A DNA stretch of 64,000 bases from Blastococcus saxobsidens DD2 (GCF_000284015.1 NC_016943.1:4811341-4875340), one strand, 5' to 3'; positions 9,879 through 19,103 are shown, numbered from the stretch's first letter. Notes: generated by a model from the sequence alone, not told the origin. Translations and numbers: made by a program.

Positions 9879-11455
9879 CCGGAACCGCGGAACGCTCCTG
9901 GTGGGGCTGGGGCACCACCGACCGGGCGCTGGGCGATGACGAGTGCGCCGCGACGGCGGCGCTCCTGCCCGGCCTCCCCGACCGGCCGCGACCGGTGCCG
10001 ACCCTGAGCGACCTCGCCCTGCCGGCGTCGCGGCTGTCCCCGCCGTCGTCCCTGCCGCTGTCCGGCTCGGTGCCGGACCGGGCCCGGCACACCTACGGCA
10101 AGGCCTATCGCGACGTCGTCCGCGCGCTCTCGGGCGAGCTGGCAGGCGCCCCGGACGCCGTCGCCTTCCCGCGGGACGAGCGCGACGTGGTCGACGTCCT
10201 CGACTGGGCCGGGTCGGCGGGCGTCGTCGTCGTGCCCTTCGGTGGCGGCAGCTCGGTGGTCGGGGGCGTGGAGTACCGCGGGGAGCGGCCGTGGGTGTCG
10301 CTCGATCTCACCGGCCTGGACCGGGTGCTCGAGGTGGACCCGGTGAGCCGGGCGGCCCGCATCCAGGCCGGCGCGCTGGGCCCGGTGCTGGAGGACCAGC
10401 TGCGGCCGCACGACCTCACGCTGCGGCACTTCCCGCAGAGCTTCCAGTTCTCCACGCTCGGCGGCTGGCTGGCCACGCGGGCGGGTGGGCACTACGCCAC
10501 GCTGCACACCCACATCGACGACCTGGTCGAGTCCATGCGCGTCGTCACCCCGGCCGGCGTGAGCCAGTCCTGGCGGCTGCCGGGCTCGGGGGCCGGCCCG
10601 TCGCCGGACCGGCTGTTCCTGGGCTCGGAGGGCACCCTGGGCGTGATCACCGAGGCCTGGATGCGGCTGCAGGGCCGGCCCCGGTTCAAGGCATCGGCGT
10701 CCGTGACGTTCCGCGAGGCCGGCGCCGCGTTGGACGCCGTCCGGACCATCGCGCAGTCCGGGCTGCACCCGGCGAACTGCCGGCTGCTCGACCCGGGCGA
10801 GGCGGAGCTGGCGGGGACGTCGACCGGGGAGTGGGTGCTGGTGCTCGGGGTCGAGTCGGCGGCGCACCCGGTGGCGAACCGGCTCGACCAGCTGACCGAC
10901 CTGGCCCGAGGCTGCGGGGGAGCGGTGGCCGATGGCGGCCGGGACGCCGGCGGGGTGGGTGGGGGCGACACCGCCGCCGACACCTGGCGGACGGCCTTCC
11001 TGCGGATGCCCTACGTGCGCGACGGGCTGGCCCGGATGAGCGCGATCGTGGAGACGTTCGAGACGGCCTGCACCTGGGACCGGGTGGCCGAGCTCTACGC
11101 GACGGTCGGCGCCGAGGTCGGAGCCGCGGTGCGCGAGGTGACCGGCGGCCCGGGGCGGATCACCTGCCGGTTCACCCACGTCTATCCGGACGGGGCGGCG
11201 CCGTACTTCACCGTCGTCGCCACCGGCCGGCCCGGTTCGGAGGTGGCGATGTGGGACGAGGTGAAGACGGCGACGATGGAGACCCTGGGCCGCCTCGGCG
11301 CGACGATCACCCACCACCACGCCGTCGGCCGCAACCACCGGCCCGGCTACGACCGGCAGCGGCCGGAGCCGTTCGCCGTGGCGCTGCGGGCCGCCAAGGC
11401 CGCTCTCGACCCCGCCGGGCTGCTCAACCCGGGCGTGCTGATCGACGCCGTGTAG
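9875..11455 (+). CDS. FAD-linked oxidase, alkyldihydroxyacetonephosphate synthase-like
   Basis: The product is a 526-aa flavoprotein of the vanillyl-alcohol-oxidase fold. VVPFGGGSSVVGG is the FAD pyrophosphate loop and the GSEGTLGVITEAWMR region the second half of the FAD domain. Near the C terminus, THHHAVGRNHRPGY carries the histidine triplet seen in alkyl-DHAP synthases, which swap an acyl for a fatty alcohol in ether-lipid synthesis. Mycobacterial homologues have no settled role. Its GTG overlaps the dinB stop (GTGA), so the two are translationally coupled although functionally unrelated. A glycine-rich insert (about 350-365) looks like lineage-specific padding. Confidence 0.85.
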   Translation: MTGTAERSWWGWGTTDRALGDDECAATAALLPGLPDRPRPVPTLSDLALPASRLSPPSSLPLSGSVPDRARHTYGKAYRDVVRALSGELAGAPDAVAFPRDERDVVDVLDWAGSAGVVVVPFGGGSSVVGGVEYRGERPWVSLDLTGLDRVLEVDPVSRAARIQAGALGPVLEDQLRPHDLTLRHFPQSFQFSTLGGWLATRAGGHYATLHTHIDDLVESMRVVTPAGVSQSWRLPGSGAGPSPDRLFLGSEGTLGVITEAWMRLQGRPRFKASASVTFREAGAALDAVRTIAQSGLHPANCRLLDPGEAELAGTSTGEWVLVLGVESAAHPVANRLDQLTDLARGCGGAVADGGRDAGGVGGGDTAADTWRTAFLRMPYVRDGLARMSAIVETFETACTWDRVAELYATVGAEVGAAVREVTGGPGRITCRFTHVYPDGAAPYFTVVATGRPGSEVAMWDEVKTATMETLGRLGATITHHHAVGRNHRPGYDRQRPEPFAVALRAAKAALDPAGLLNPGVLIDAV

Positions 11456-11464
11456 AACGGCGTC

Positions 11465-12070
11465 ATGACCGAACCGAGCATGTGGACGCGGCTGACCGAG
11501 GAGAACCCGGAGCACTCGGCCGCCTACATCCAGCGATTCAAGGACCTCGCCGCCCAGGGGATGGATCTGGCCGGTGAGGCCCGGCTGGTCGACGCGATGC
11601 TGTCGCGCGGCGCCCGGGTGCTCGACGCGGGATGCGGGACGGGCCGGGTCTCGGGGTTCCTGGTCGACGCGGGTCACGAGGTCGTCGGGGTCGACGGCGA
11701 CCCGGCCCTGATCGCCGAGGCGGAGACGGTGCACCCCGGGGGTCGCTGGCTGGTCGGCGACCTGGCCGAACTCGACCTGCCGGGGCGCGGCATCGCAGAG
11801 CCGTTCGACGCGATCATCTGCGCCGGCAACGTCATGACCTTCCTCGCGCCTTCCACGCGGCGAGAGGTGCTCCGCCGCATGCGGGCCCACCTGCTGCCCG
11901 AGGGGCGGGCGGCCATCGGATTCGGGGCCGGCCGGGGCTACGAGTTCGACGAGTTCCTGGCCGACGCGCGCGCGTCCGGCTGGGAGGCGGACCTGCTGCT
12001 GGCCAGCTGGGACCTGCGGCCGTTCACCGATGCCTCCGACTTCCTGGTCGCCGTTCTCCGACCCGCCTGA
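11465..12070 (+). CDS. Class I SAM-dependent methyltransferase
   Basis: This is a 201-aa soluble protein with a Rossmann SAM-binding core: motif I VLDAGCGTGRVSGFL, the acidic loop VVGVDGDPALIAEAE, and a motif II-like FDAIICAGNVMTFL. It is close to small actinobacterial methyltransferases of unknown substrate. It starts 9 nt after the oxidase gene. There is no Shine-Dalgarno sequence; TAGAAC lies 6 nt before the ATG, so it may also be read from a leaderless transcript. It is convergent with the next gene. Confidence 0.85.
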   Translation: MTEPSMWTRLTEENPEHSAAYIQRFKDLAAQGMDLAGEARLVDAMLSRGARVLDAGCGTGRVSGFLVDAGHEVVGVDGDPALIAEAETVHPGGRWLVGDLAELDLPGRGIAEPFDAIICAGNVMTFLAPSTRREVLRRMRAHLLPEGRAAIGFGAGRGYEFDEFLADARASGWEADLLLASWDLRPFTDASDFLVAVLRPA

Positions 12071-12112
12071 GCCCGGCACGGCTCTCCCCTCACCAGCGCC
12101 GGGCCGCGGACC

Positions 12113-13003
12113 TCAGAGGCGGCCGTTGGCCCGCAGCAGGACCAGCGCCTGCACGGTGCGGTGCCCACGCCACTCCAGCGTCGCCGCCGGCGAGTAGCTG
12201 ACGAAGTCGACCGACCACCCGCCGTCCGGCTGCTGAGCCGCTGCCAGCCGGTCCAGCTCGGCCTCGACCACGTCGGCAGCGAACAGGCCGCGGGCCGGCC
12301 CGCCCGGGAGAGGCGTGAAGTCCAGCGGCCGCATGCACTCGTCCTCGGCTCCACCGGGCACGCGCAGGACGCCGTCGGCTGGAAGGTGGCTCCGCAGCCG
12401 GTCGACGGCGTCGGCCGCACGCGGCTCGCTCGCCGCCGCGGCGTCCAGGAACTGGGCGCTGAAGGCCAGCACCATCGCGTGCGGATCGTCCCCGAGCCCG
12501 CCGATGGCGGTCAGGCAGTACTCCGTCGCCCGGGCCAGCCACGGGTGCCCGGCCACCGCGGGATCGACCGCCGCGACCCGGTGCGCGGCCGCGGCCACGA
12601 CGGCGGTGATCTGCAGCGAGGAGGCGCCGGCGTCCGCTCCGGCCCAGAACGGGGCGCACGCCACCGGATCGGGCACCGGGAGAGCGAAGGGCAGTCCGCC
12701 ATCGGGCAGGCTCACCGCGGACAGCCAGTCGCACAGCGCGACCGCCCGCGGCGTCGTGGCCGGGACGACGTCCGCGAACGCCTCGAGCGCGTGCAGCGCC
12801 CCGCCGGGCTGGCTGGTGGCCGAGCGCAGATCCGGCTCGAGGCCCCAGCCGTACCCACCGTCGGGGTTCCGGTAGCCGTCGAGGGCGGCCAGGACCGGCT
12901 CGGGCCCGCCCGCACCGGTCAGCAGGTCGAACCGGCGGCGGTCCAGCACCCGGGCGGAGGTGGCGAGGAACTCGGTGGCGGCGGCCAGGTCGACGGTCAC
13001 CAC
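12113..13003 (-). CDS. Prenyltransferase/squalene-cyclase-like alpha-toroid protein
   Basis: The 296-aa protein has repeated motifs of the terpenoid cyclase and prenyltransferase alpha/alpha barrel: LDGYRNPDGGYGWGLEPD, LPDGGLPFALP and AAQQPDGGWSVDF (QW-like repeats). It lacks a DxDD cyclase motif and any clear zinc site, so it is not a recognisable squalene-hopene cyclase. It has no signal peptide. Start choice is between tandem GTG codons at 13003 and 13000. The function is unknown; related proteins are common in actinobacteria. Confidence 0.75.
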   Translation of the reverse strand: MVTVDLAAATEFLATSARVLDRRRFDLLTGAGGPEPVLAALDGYRNPDGGYGWGLEPDLRSATSQPGGALHALEAFADVVPATTPRAVALCDWLSAVSLPDGGLPFALPVPDPVACAPFWAGADAGASSLQITAVVAAAAHRVAAVDPAVAGHPWLARATEYCLTAIGGLGDDPHAMVLAFSAQFLDAAAASEPRAADAVDRLRSHLPADGVLRVPGGAEDECMRPLDFTPLPGGPARGLFAADVVEAELDRLAAAQQPDGGWSVDFVSYSPAATLEWRGHRTVQALVLLRANGRL

Positions 13004-13027
13004 GTCACCCTGCCGCCCGGTGCCCGC

Positions 13028-14353
13028 TCAGCACCAGACCGGGCGGGTGTCCGGCGGTAGTCGCGCCGCCGTCGGCCACGGCGGCGCGCCCGGTGGCCCG
13101 ACCACCGTGACCGGCCCGCCAGCGGCCGGCAGGTCCACCAGGTACGGCGCCGGGTCGACAGCGGCCGCGTCGGGCTCGCCACCGGCGTCGCCGGAGCCGA
13201 GCAGCCAGTGCGCCGTCTGGGCGAGAGACAGCTCCCCGGTCCAGCCACCCCCCTCGTCGCGCACCCGCCCGAGCAGACCCAGCGCCACGGCCGCCGCGAG
13301 GTATCCGGTGGCGTGGTCGAGCGCCTGCACGGGCAGCGCGCCGGGGGCCCGGAAGTCGCCGTACCGGTCGGCGATGCCCGTGGCCGCCTGCACCAGCGAA
13401 TCGAACCCCCGGCGCTGCCGCCACGGGCCCACCAGCCCCCAGGCGGACAGCCGGACGACCACCAGGTGGCGATGCCGCTCGATCAGGGCCGCGGGGTCGA
13501 GCCCGAAGGCGTCGAGCGCTCCCTGCCGGTAGCTCTGCACCACGACGTCCGCCTGCGGTAACAGCTCCTCGACCAGCCGCCGGTCGTGCCGACGCGCGAG
13601 GTCCAGCACGACGTGCCGCTTGCCCGCCCCGGTGTCCAGCAGCCCGCCCGGGTGATCGGGCCGCCGGGGCCCGTCGACGCGCAGCACGTCGGCGCCCTGC
13701 GCGGCGAGTGCCCGGGTGGCGACCGGCCCGGCGATCACCCGGGTCAGGTCCAGCACCCGCAGTCCGGCGGGCGTCACGGGGCGCGCGGGGCCGGCCACCG
13801 GCCGGTCCACGCCCAGGAGGGGCAGCCCGGCGACCGCCACAGCCTGGGGGTGCGCTGCCCACCCGGCCGCGCTCCGCACCGCCGCGGCCGCGCCACCGGC
13901 GGCGACCACCGCCGTCTCCAGCTCCTCGGCCGGCCATTCCCGGGCGGCCGCAGGGACGTCGTCGCCGAGGACTGCCTGAGCGGCGGCCCGGTGCCACGGA
14001 TAGTTGCCGTGCAGCCGCAGCCAGCCGTCGGCGGTCGGCCAGAACCGCGACAGCGGGGCGAAGCCGGGACCCACATGTTTCCCGTGGAACCGCACGTGCC
14101 GCTCGCTGGCGAAGGCCGCGCCCACGTGCCCGGCGTCGAGCCGCAGCGCGCCGCGCGGCGTCTCGGCCGAGCTGCGGGCGGCGATGAGCTGGGCGGCCAC
14201 CGCACCCAGTGCCAGCTCGGGGACGGCGAGCGGCCCGGCCAGACCCGTACCGCCGTCCACGGTGACCGGACGGTCCTCCCACGCTCCGCCGCCGACCGCC
14301 CGAGCCACCTCGTCGACCAGGCGGGCGGCGGCCGGCGGGAGGGGCCGCGTCAT
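13028..14353 (-). CDS. CaiB/BaiF-type CoA transferase (family III)
   Basis: This is a 441-aa CoA-transferase-like protein. LRVLDLTRVIAGPVATRALA is the typical family III N-lobe sequence, followed by LLDTGAGKRHVVLDLARR and DVVVQSYRQGALDAFGL. It begins with an extra segment of about 240 residues that resembles a divergent CoA-transferase lobe, so the protein may be a fusion of two partial lobes. The catalytic aspartate usually found soon after the hairpin is not obvious. Its ATG overlaps the stop of the PucR-type regulator (ATGA), so the two are coupled. The CoA substrates are unknown. Confidence 0.78.
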   Translation of the reverse strand: MTRPLPPAAARLVDEVARAVGGGAWEDRPVTVDGGTGLAGPLAVPELALGAVAAQLIAARSSAETPRGALRLDAGHVGAAFASERHVRFHGKHVGPGFAPLSRFWPTADGWLRLHGNYPWHRAAAQAVLGDDVPAAAREWPAEELETAVVAAGGAAAAVRSAAGWAAHPQAVAVAGLPLLGVDRPVAGPARPVTPAGLRVLDLTRVIAGPVATRALAAQGADVLRVDGPRRPDHPGGLLDTGAGKRHVVLDLARRHDRRLVEELLPQADVVVQSYRQGALDAFGLDPAALIERHRHLVVVRLSAWGLVGPWRQRRGFDSLVQAATGIADRYGDFRAPGALPVQALDHATGYLAAAVALGLLGRVRDEGGGWTGELSLAQTAHWLLGSGDAGGEPDAAAVDPAPYLVDLPAAGGPVTVVGPPGAPPWPTAARLPPDTRPVWC

Positions 14354-15564
14354 CGGACGTCGTCCGGCGGCGCCGCAGTGGGCAGCGCGACTCCCAGGGC
14401 GACGGTGAGATCCAGGACCGTGCGCGGCTCCTCCAGCCTGGACCCGTACAGCTCGCGCAGCTGCGTCATCCGGTAACGCACCGTCTGCGGGTGCACGAAC
14501 AGGGCCGCGGCCACCTGGTCCCGCCGGCCCTGGTGCATCAGCCAGCTGCGCAGCGTCTCGGTGAGCTTCTCCCGCGCGGTGGGCCCGACCGACTCCAAGG
14601 GGGCGAGCACCCGCGCCCGCAGGTCGGCCAGCGCCTCCTCGTCCGCACGGAGGACCAGCTCGGCGAGGTGGGCGTCGGTGTCCAGCGGCCCCGCGTCGAC
14701 GGAGATCATCCCGAGGCGCAGCGCGCGCAGCGCCCGGCCGTAGGACGCCTGCGCGTTCCGCCAGGGCCGGGCCGGCCCGACCACCGCCTCGCGGCCCCCG
14801 AGACCCCGCAGCAGGGCGCCTCTCGCGGCGCCTTCCGCGTCGGGCACCAGCAGCACCGCGAGATCGCCGGTGCGGTCGAGGTCCGGGACGTCCTCGGCAG
14901 CGACGAGGGTGCGCGGGTCGAGGGACACCAGCGCGCCGCGTGCCCTGCCCTCCGGGAGCAGCACGACGGTCAGGGTGCGGGGCGGGACCCATTCGGCGCG
15001 CTCGGCCATCGCGGCCAGCTCGGTGTGCGGGCTGCCGGTGAGCAGGCCGTGCGCCAGGCGCTCCAGCAACCGCTGGCGGGCCCGGCCGCTGGACGCGAGC
15101 TCGTCGGCGTGCCCGGCGACGCTCGCCGCCGACAGCCGGTCGATGTAGGCGAACACCAGCTCGGCGAACCGGGCCACCGGCTCCGGCCCAAGGCCGGCGG
15201 CGACCGCGGCGGCGCTCATGTCGCGCCACGAGACCCGCGCCCCGACGCGGTAGGCGGCCAGCAGGGCGTCCATCGACCGGCCGCTGCGCGCCTCGCCCCG
15301 CCCCAGCGCGTACGCGGCCTCGACCACCGACCCGCCCGGGGTGGCCGCGTCCGCGTTGCCACCGGCGGCCGCCAGCTGGAGGAAGCCGCGCAGGGTCAGC
15401 TCGACGGCGGAGGAGATCTTCCGGCCCATGGGGCCGAGGAACGCGTCGGCGTAGCTCGGCACCGCGACGATGATCTCCTCGACCGCGCGCTCGGCCACCT
15501 TCGGCAGCTCGGCACGCATCGCCTCCGCCACCGCCTCGGGGAACGGAGCGAGGTCCGGCGTCAT
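14350..15564 (-). CDS. PucR/CdaR-type transcriptional regulator
   Basis: The 404-aa protein has an N-terminal RsbT co-antagonist-like helical region (EIIVAVPSYADAFLGPMGRK), a central GGDEF-like CdaR segment and a C-terminal PucR helix-turn-helix (LRSWLMHQGRRDQVAAALF, then HPQTVRYRMTQLRELYG). The ATG at 15562-15564 is preceded by AAAGGAG. It is divergent from the reductase-desaturase pair with 86 bp between them, an arrangement typical of a regulator of the adjacent lipid-desaturation operon and of itself. The inducer is unknown. Confidence 0.88.
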   Translation of the reverse strand: MTPDLAPFPEAVAEAMRAELPKVAERAVEEIIVAVPSYADAFLGPMGRKISSAVELTLRGFLQLAAAGGNADAATPGGSVVEAAYALGRGEARSGRSMDALLAAYRVGARVSWRDMSAAAVAAGLGPEPVARFAELVFAYIDRLSAASVAGHADELASSGRARQRLLERLAHGLLTGSPHTELAAMAERAEWVPPRTLTVVLLPEGRARGALVSLDPRTLVAAEDVPDLDRTGDLAVLLVPDAEGAARGALLRGLGGREAVVGPARPWRNAQASYGRALRALRLGMISVDAGPLDTDAHLAELVLRADEEALADLRARVLAPLESVGPTAREKLTETLRSWLMHQGRRDQVAAALFVHPQTVRYRMTQLRELYGSRLEEPRTVLDLTVALGVALPTAAPPDDVR

Positions 15565-15650
15565 CGGGGCTCCTTTGTCCTCGGCGAACAGAACCTACCC
15601 GCCGATTCACGTCGGGGGCACAGGTATTTGGCTGCCGCCCTGGGAAAGCT

Positions 15651-16763
15651 ATGTGTATGACAGCCACCGCCCCCCGTCCCGCTGCCCCGCGTCCGCCGGC
15701 GCGGAGCGCGCTGCGCGACCGGGTGCTCAAGTTCGCCGAGCTGGTGACCACCCCGCTGCTGCCCGTCGACTACCTCGACCTGTTCGACCCGCTCCGTTCC
15801 GGAGCCGCCCTGCGCGGCCGGATCGAGGCCATCCAGCCGGAGACCCGGGACGCGGCGACGATCGTCATCCGCCCCGGCCGCGACTGGCTCCCCCACGTGC
15901 CGGGCCAGTACGTCCGCATCGGCATCGACGTGGACGGCGTGCGCCAGTGGCGCGCCTACTCGATCACCTCGATCCTCGACCGGGCCGACGGCTGCTTCAC
16001 GGTCACCGTGAAGGCCATCCCGAGCGGCTTGGTGAGCAACTTCCTGGTGCGCCGGGCGCGCCCGGGCACGATCATCCAGCTCGACCAGGCCACCGGGGAG
16101 TTCTGCCTGCCGGAGCAGGCGCCGGCCAAGGCGCTGTTCGTCACCGCCGGATCGGGGATCACGCCCGTCATGGGCATCCTGCGCAACCACGCCGAGCAGC
16201 TGACCGACACGGTGCTGGTCCACTCGTCCCCCACCGCCGACGACGTCGTCTTCGGCGAGGAGCTGCGCCGCCTGGCCGCCGAGGGCAAGATCCGGCTCAT
16301 CGAGCAGCACACCGACACCGCCGGGATGCTCGACGCCCGCTCCATCGCCGAGTTGGTGCCCGACCTGCACGAGCGCGCCACCTGGGCCTGCGGCCCGGTG
16401 GGGATGCTCGAGGCGCTGGAGGAGCACTGGGCGTCGGTGGGCATCTCCGACCGGCTCTACACCGAGCGGTTCCGCCCGCGGATCCTGGTCACCGGCGAGG
16501 GCGGCACCGTCACGTTCACGAAGAACGGCACGACGATCGAGGCCGACGGCGCGACGCCGATCCTCGACGCCGCCGAGGGCGCCGGCGTCCTGATGCCGAG
16601 CGGCTGCCGGATGGGGATCTGCTACGGCTGCGTGCTCCCCATGCGGGAGGGCGCCGTCCGCGACCTGCGCAACGGCGAGATCACCACCGCCGCTCCCGGG
16701 GACGGCGTCCTCATCCAGACCTGTGTGAGCGCCGCTGCCGGCGCCTGCACCGTGGACCACTGA
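15651..16763 (+). CDS. Ferredoxin reductase with C-terminal 2Fe-2S domain (desaturase electron donor)
   Basis: This is a 370-aa FAD- and NAD(P)H-dependent oxidoreductase. RQWRAYSITS is the FAD-binding RxYS motif, LFVTAGSGITPVMGIL the NAD(P) site, WACGPVGMLEAL the C-terminal NAD motif, and GCRMGICYGCVLP with a last cysteine in IQTCVSA the plant-type 2Fe-2S cluster. It sits 53 bp upstream of a fatty-acid desaturase. Known mycobacterial DesA3 uses just such a neighbour (Rv3230c) to pass electrons from NADPH, so the same role is likely. A second ATG at 15657 may be the real start. The PucR-type gene is divergent. Confidence 0.92.
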   Translation: MCMTATAPRPAAPRPPARSALRDRVLKFAELVTTPLLPVDYLDLFDPLRSGAALRGRIEAIQPETRDAATIVIRPGRDWLPHVPGQYVRIGIDVDGVRQWRAYSITSILDRADGCFTVTVKAIPSGLVSNFLVRRARPGTIIQLDQATGEFCLPEQAPAKALFVTAGSGITPVMGILRNHAEQLTDTVLVHSSPTADDVVFGEELRRLAAEGKIRLIEQHTDTAGMLDARSIAELVPDLHERATWACGPVGMLEALEEHWASVGISDRLYTERFRPRILVTGEGGTVTFTKNGTTIEADGATPILDAAEGAGVLMPSGCRMGICYGCVLPMREGAVRDLRNGEITTAAPGDGVLIQTCVSAAAGACTVDH

Positions 16764-16816
16764 GCCGAGTCCAGCTCCCCCGACCACTGACCGCCCCGAG
16801 AAGAGGAGCGAGACAC

Positions 16817-18010
16817 ATGACCGTCATCCAGAAGAAGCCCGAGAGCCCGATCGAGCACCTCACCCGTGAGGACATCGAGCTCATCGGCAAGGAGCTCGAC
16901 ACCATCCGCCAGGAGATCCGCGACAGCCTCGGCGAGGACGACGCGAAGTACATCCGCACGGTCATCGACGTCCAGCGCAAGCTCGAGCTGGGCAGCCGCG
17001 CCGTCCTGCTGTTCTCGAAGTTCCCGCCGGCCTGGGTGCTCGGTACCGCCGGCCTCTCGGTGGCCAAGATCCTCGAGAACATGGAGATCGGGCACAACAT
17101 CCTGCACGGTCAGTGGGACTGGATGCGTGACCCGAAGATCCACTCCACGACGTGGGAGTGGGACATGGCCAGCCCGGCCGAGCAGTGGAAGCACTCGCAC
17201 AACGAGCTGCACCACACCTACACGAACGTGATCGGCAAGGACAACGACCTCGGCTACGGCATCATGCGCGTCGACGAGGACCAGAAGTGGCACCCGATGT
17301 ACCTGGCGCAGCCGCTGTGGAACTTCATCAACGCCTGCTTCTTCGAGTACGGCATCGCCGCCTACGACCTCGAGCTCGGCAAGAACCTGGCCACCAAGAA
17401 GCGCCGCAACGACCCGAAGTTCAAGGCCGCCACCAAGCAGGTGCTGAAGAAGATCCGCAACCAGGCGGCCAAGGACTACGTCGTCCACCCGCTGCTGTCC
17501 GGCCCGTCGTTCCTGCCGACCCTGGCCGCGAACTTCACCGCCAACGTGGTGCGCAACCTCTGGTCGCACTCGGTGATCATGTGCGGCCACTTCCCCGAGG
17601 GCGTCGAGACCTTCGAGAAGACCTCGATCGACGGCGAGACCCGCGGCGAGTGGTACGTCCGGCAGATGCTCGGCTCCGCCAACATCTCCGGCAGCAAGGC
17701 CATGCACATCATGACCGGGAACCTGTCGCATCAGGTGGAGCACCACCTGTTCCCCGACATCCCGAGCAACCGGTACGCCGAGATCGCCCCGCGGGCGCAG
17801 GAGATCTTCGACCGCTACGGCCTGACCTACCACTCCGCCCCGCTCTACAAGCAGGTCGCGAGCGCCTGGCACAAGGTCATCCGGCTGTCGCTGCCCAACG
17901 GCTGGCTGGCCGAGACCACGCCGAAGAACGCCCCGGCGCAGGTCGTGAAGCTGGTCCGCATGACGACCGGCGGCAAGAAGGTCCGCCGCCAGCTGATGCG
18001 CGCCGCCTGA
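16817..18010 (+). CDS. Membrane fatty acid (acyl-CoA) desaturase
   Basis: The product is a 397-aa di-iron desaturase. The three histidine boxes are EIGHNILHGQWDWM, HSHNELHHTYTN and LSHQVEHHLFPD, as in front-end and stearoyl-CoA desaturases of the DesA3 group. Hydrophobic segments around PAWVLGTAGL and the central region fit an integral membrane enzyme. The ATG at 16817 has AGAGGAGCG upstream. It shares an operon with the ferredoxin reductase and probably introduces double bonds into membrane acyl chains under control of the divergent PucR-type gene. A strong hairpin follows at 18030. Confidence 0.93.
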   Translation: MTVIQKKPESPIEHLTREDIELIGKELDTIRQEIRDSLGEDDAKYIRTVIDVQRKLELGSRAVLLFSKFPPAWVLGTAGLSVAKILENMEIGHNILHGQWDWMRDPKIHSTTWEWDMASPAEQWKHSHNELHHTYTNVIGKDNDLGYGIMRVDEDQKWHPMYLAQPLWNFINACFFEYGIAAYDLELGKNLATKKRRNDPKFKAATKQVLKKIRNQAAKDYVVHPLLSGPSFLPTLAANFTANVVRNLWSHSVIMCGHFPEGVETFEKTSIDGETRGEWYVRQMLGSANISGSKAMHIMTGNLSHQVEHHLFPDIPSNRYAEIAPRAQEIFDRYGLTYHSAPLYKQVASAWHKVIRLSLPNGWLAETTPKNAPAQVVKLVRMTTGGKKVRRQLMRAA

Positions 18011-18029
18011 CCCAGCAGCACCGCTGAAC

Positions 18030-18068
18030 GGCAGAGGCCCGGAACCGCCATGGTTCTGGGCCTCTGCC
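18030..18068. terminator. Bidirectional hairpin terminator candidate
   Basis: The stem has 17-bp arms (GGCAGAGGCCC... and its complement) with a 5-nt loop, between the convergent desaturase and the small 18070-18390 gene. Most of the arm sequence recurs in the hairpin at 19147. There is no T run, as usual in actinobacteria. Confidence 0.8.
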
Positions 18069-18069
18069 G

Positions 18070-18390
18070 TCACTGCCTCCCGACCTCGCCGGGCTCCGAC
18101 CGCCAGACCAGGTGGTTCAGCCGGCGCCTCACGACAGCGCCGACGGGCACCGCACGGGCGATCCGTTCCATGTCGCCCGTTGTCTCGGCCACCATCTCGG
18201 TGAACTCACGTGCGCTGATCACGTCGGGGCCCATGCCGGCCGAGACGTAGTAGCCCTCGACGGCCAGGCGGACGTCGTCGAACGAGACGCTGAGGTCCCG
18301 CACGAGGGCCGTGGTGGAGGCCCGTGTCGACGGATGTCGATCCGATGACGTCGGGCTGTCCTCGGGGCGACGACGGTGGGCAGTGGGCAC
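18070..18390 (-). CDS. Small hypothetical protein
   Basis: This open frame encodes up to 106 aa. The likely functional part starts near VRDLSVSFDDVRLAVEGYYV (GTG at 18303), since the first 29 residues are polar and of low complexity. It is predicted to be soluble and mostly helical, with a basic C terminus (VVRRRLNHLVWRSEP). I do not recognise the family. It is divergent from the lipoprotein gene at 18483 and bounded by the 18030 hairpin. Codon choice fits a real gene, but the start is uncertain. Confidence 0.5.
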   Translation of the reverse strand: MPTAHRRRPEDSPTSSDRHPSTRASTTALVRDLSVSFDDVRLAVEGYYVSAGMGPDVISAREFTEMVAETTGDMERIARAVPVGAVVRRRLNHLVWRSEPGEVGRQ

Positions 18391-18482
18391 TCCGGTAGCG
18401 GCGGCCGATGACCGGACGGCCGCTCCAGCACCGCATCGACGTACGTCCGGCCTGCTCCGCGGGCCGTAGTGAGGAGATCGTC

Positions 18483-19103
18483 TTGTCGAGTTCCACCCGA
18501 CTGTTCCGCCGTTCCACCCCGACCAGCCGCCGCAGCCGCCTGGTGTCCGTGCCGGTCACCGGCGCCGCCGCGCTGGCCCTCGTGCTCACCGGTTGCGGCG
18601 ACGAGGAGGCGGCCGTCGACGACGGAGCCGCCGTCGTCGAGGAGGAGACGGACGTCCTGGAGGATGACACCGCGGCGGAGGAGACCGACGCCATGGCCGA
18701 CGAGGACGCGGCCGCGGCCGATCCGGCCGCCGGTGAGCCGGGCACCCTGCTCGCCGGGGATGCCTCCGTCTTCGACGCCCTCGGGGCGGCCGATCCCGCG
18801 GCCGAGCTCGAGCCGCTGGCCAGCGAGCCGGTGACGGCAACCCTCGTTCCGGTGCTCGCGGTCCCCGCTGACGAGGGCTTCTGGATCGGCACGGAGACCG
18901 AGCGCATCTGGGTCCAGCTCACCGAGGCCGGAGAGTCGCCCATCAACATCAATCCGGACGACCTGGTGTCGTTCACCGCCGAGCTGGTCCCGAACGCCGA
19001 CGGCTTCGTCGAGCAGCTCGGCCTGCCCGAGGAGCAGGCCACCGCGCTGACCGAGCTCGGCTACCACCTGGAGGTCCCCGCCGGGGACGTCGCCATGGGC
19101 TGA
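18483..19103 (+). CDS. Secreted lipoprotein, acidic, unknown function
   Basis: The 206-aa protein starts at TTG 18483, chosen because GAGGAG lies 6 nt upstream. A twin-arginine-poor but basic signal region leads to the lipobox LVLTGCGD, after which the cysteine is lipidated. Residues about 40-85 are a long run of Asp, Glu, Ala and Val, probably an extended linker. The rest (PVLAVPADEGFWIGTETERI) forms a small domain resembling envelope proteins that carry a single OB-like fold, without clear family. It is bracketed by two nearly identical hairpins at 18030 and 19147. Confidence 0.75.
   Translation: MSSSTRLFRRSTPTSRRSRLVSVPVTGAAALALVLTGCGDEEAAVDDGAAVVEEETDVLEDDTAAEETDAMADEDAAAADPAAGEPGTLLAGDASVFDALGAADPAAELEPLASEPVTATLVPVLAVPADEGFWIGTETERIWVQLTEAGESPININPDDLVSFTAELVPNADGFVEQLGLPEEQATALTELGYHLEVPAGDVAMG

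Noticed and set aside
14077..14090. GTTTCCCGTGGAAC in the CoA transferase gene as a sixth parS
   Set aside because: The central CACGTG is changed to CCCGTG, which ParB is unlikely to bind; kept only as a degenerate match.
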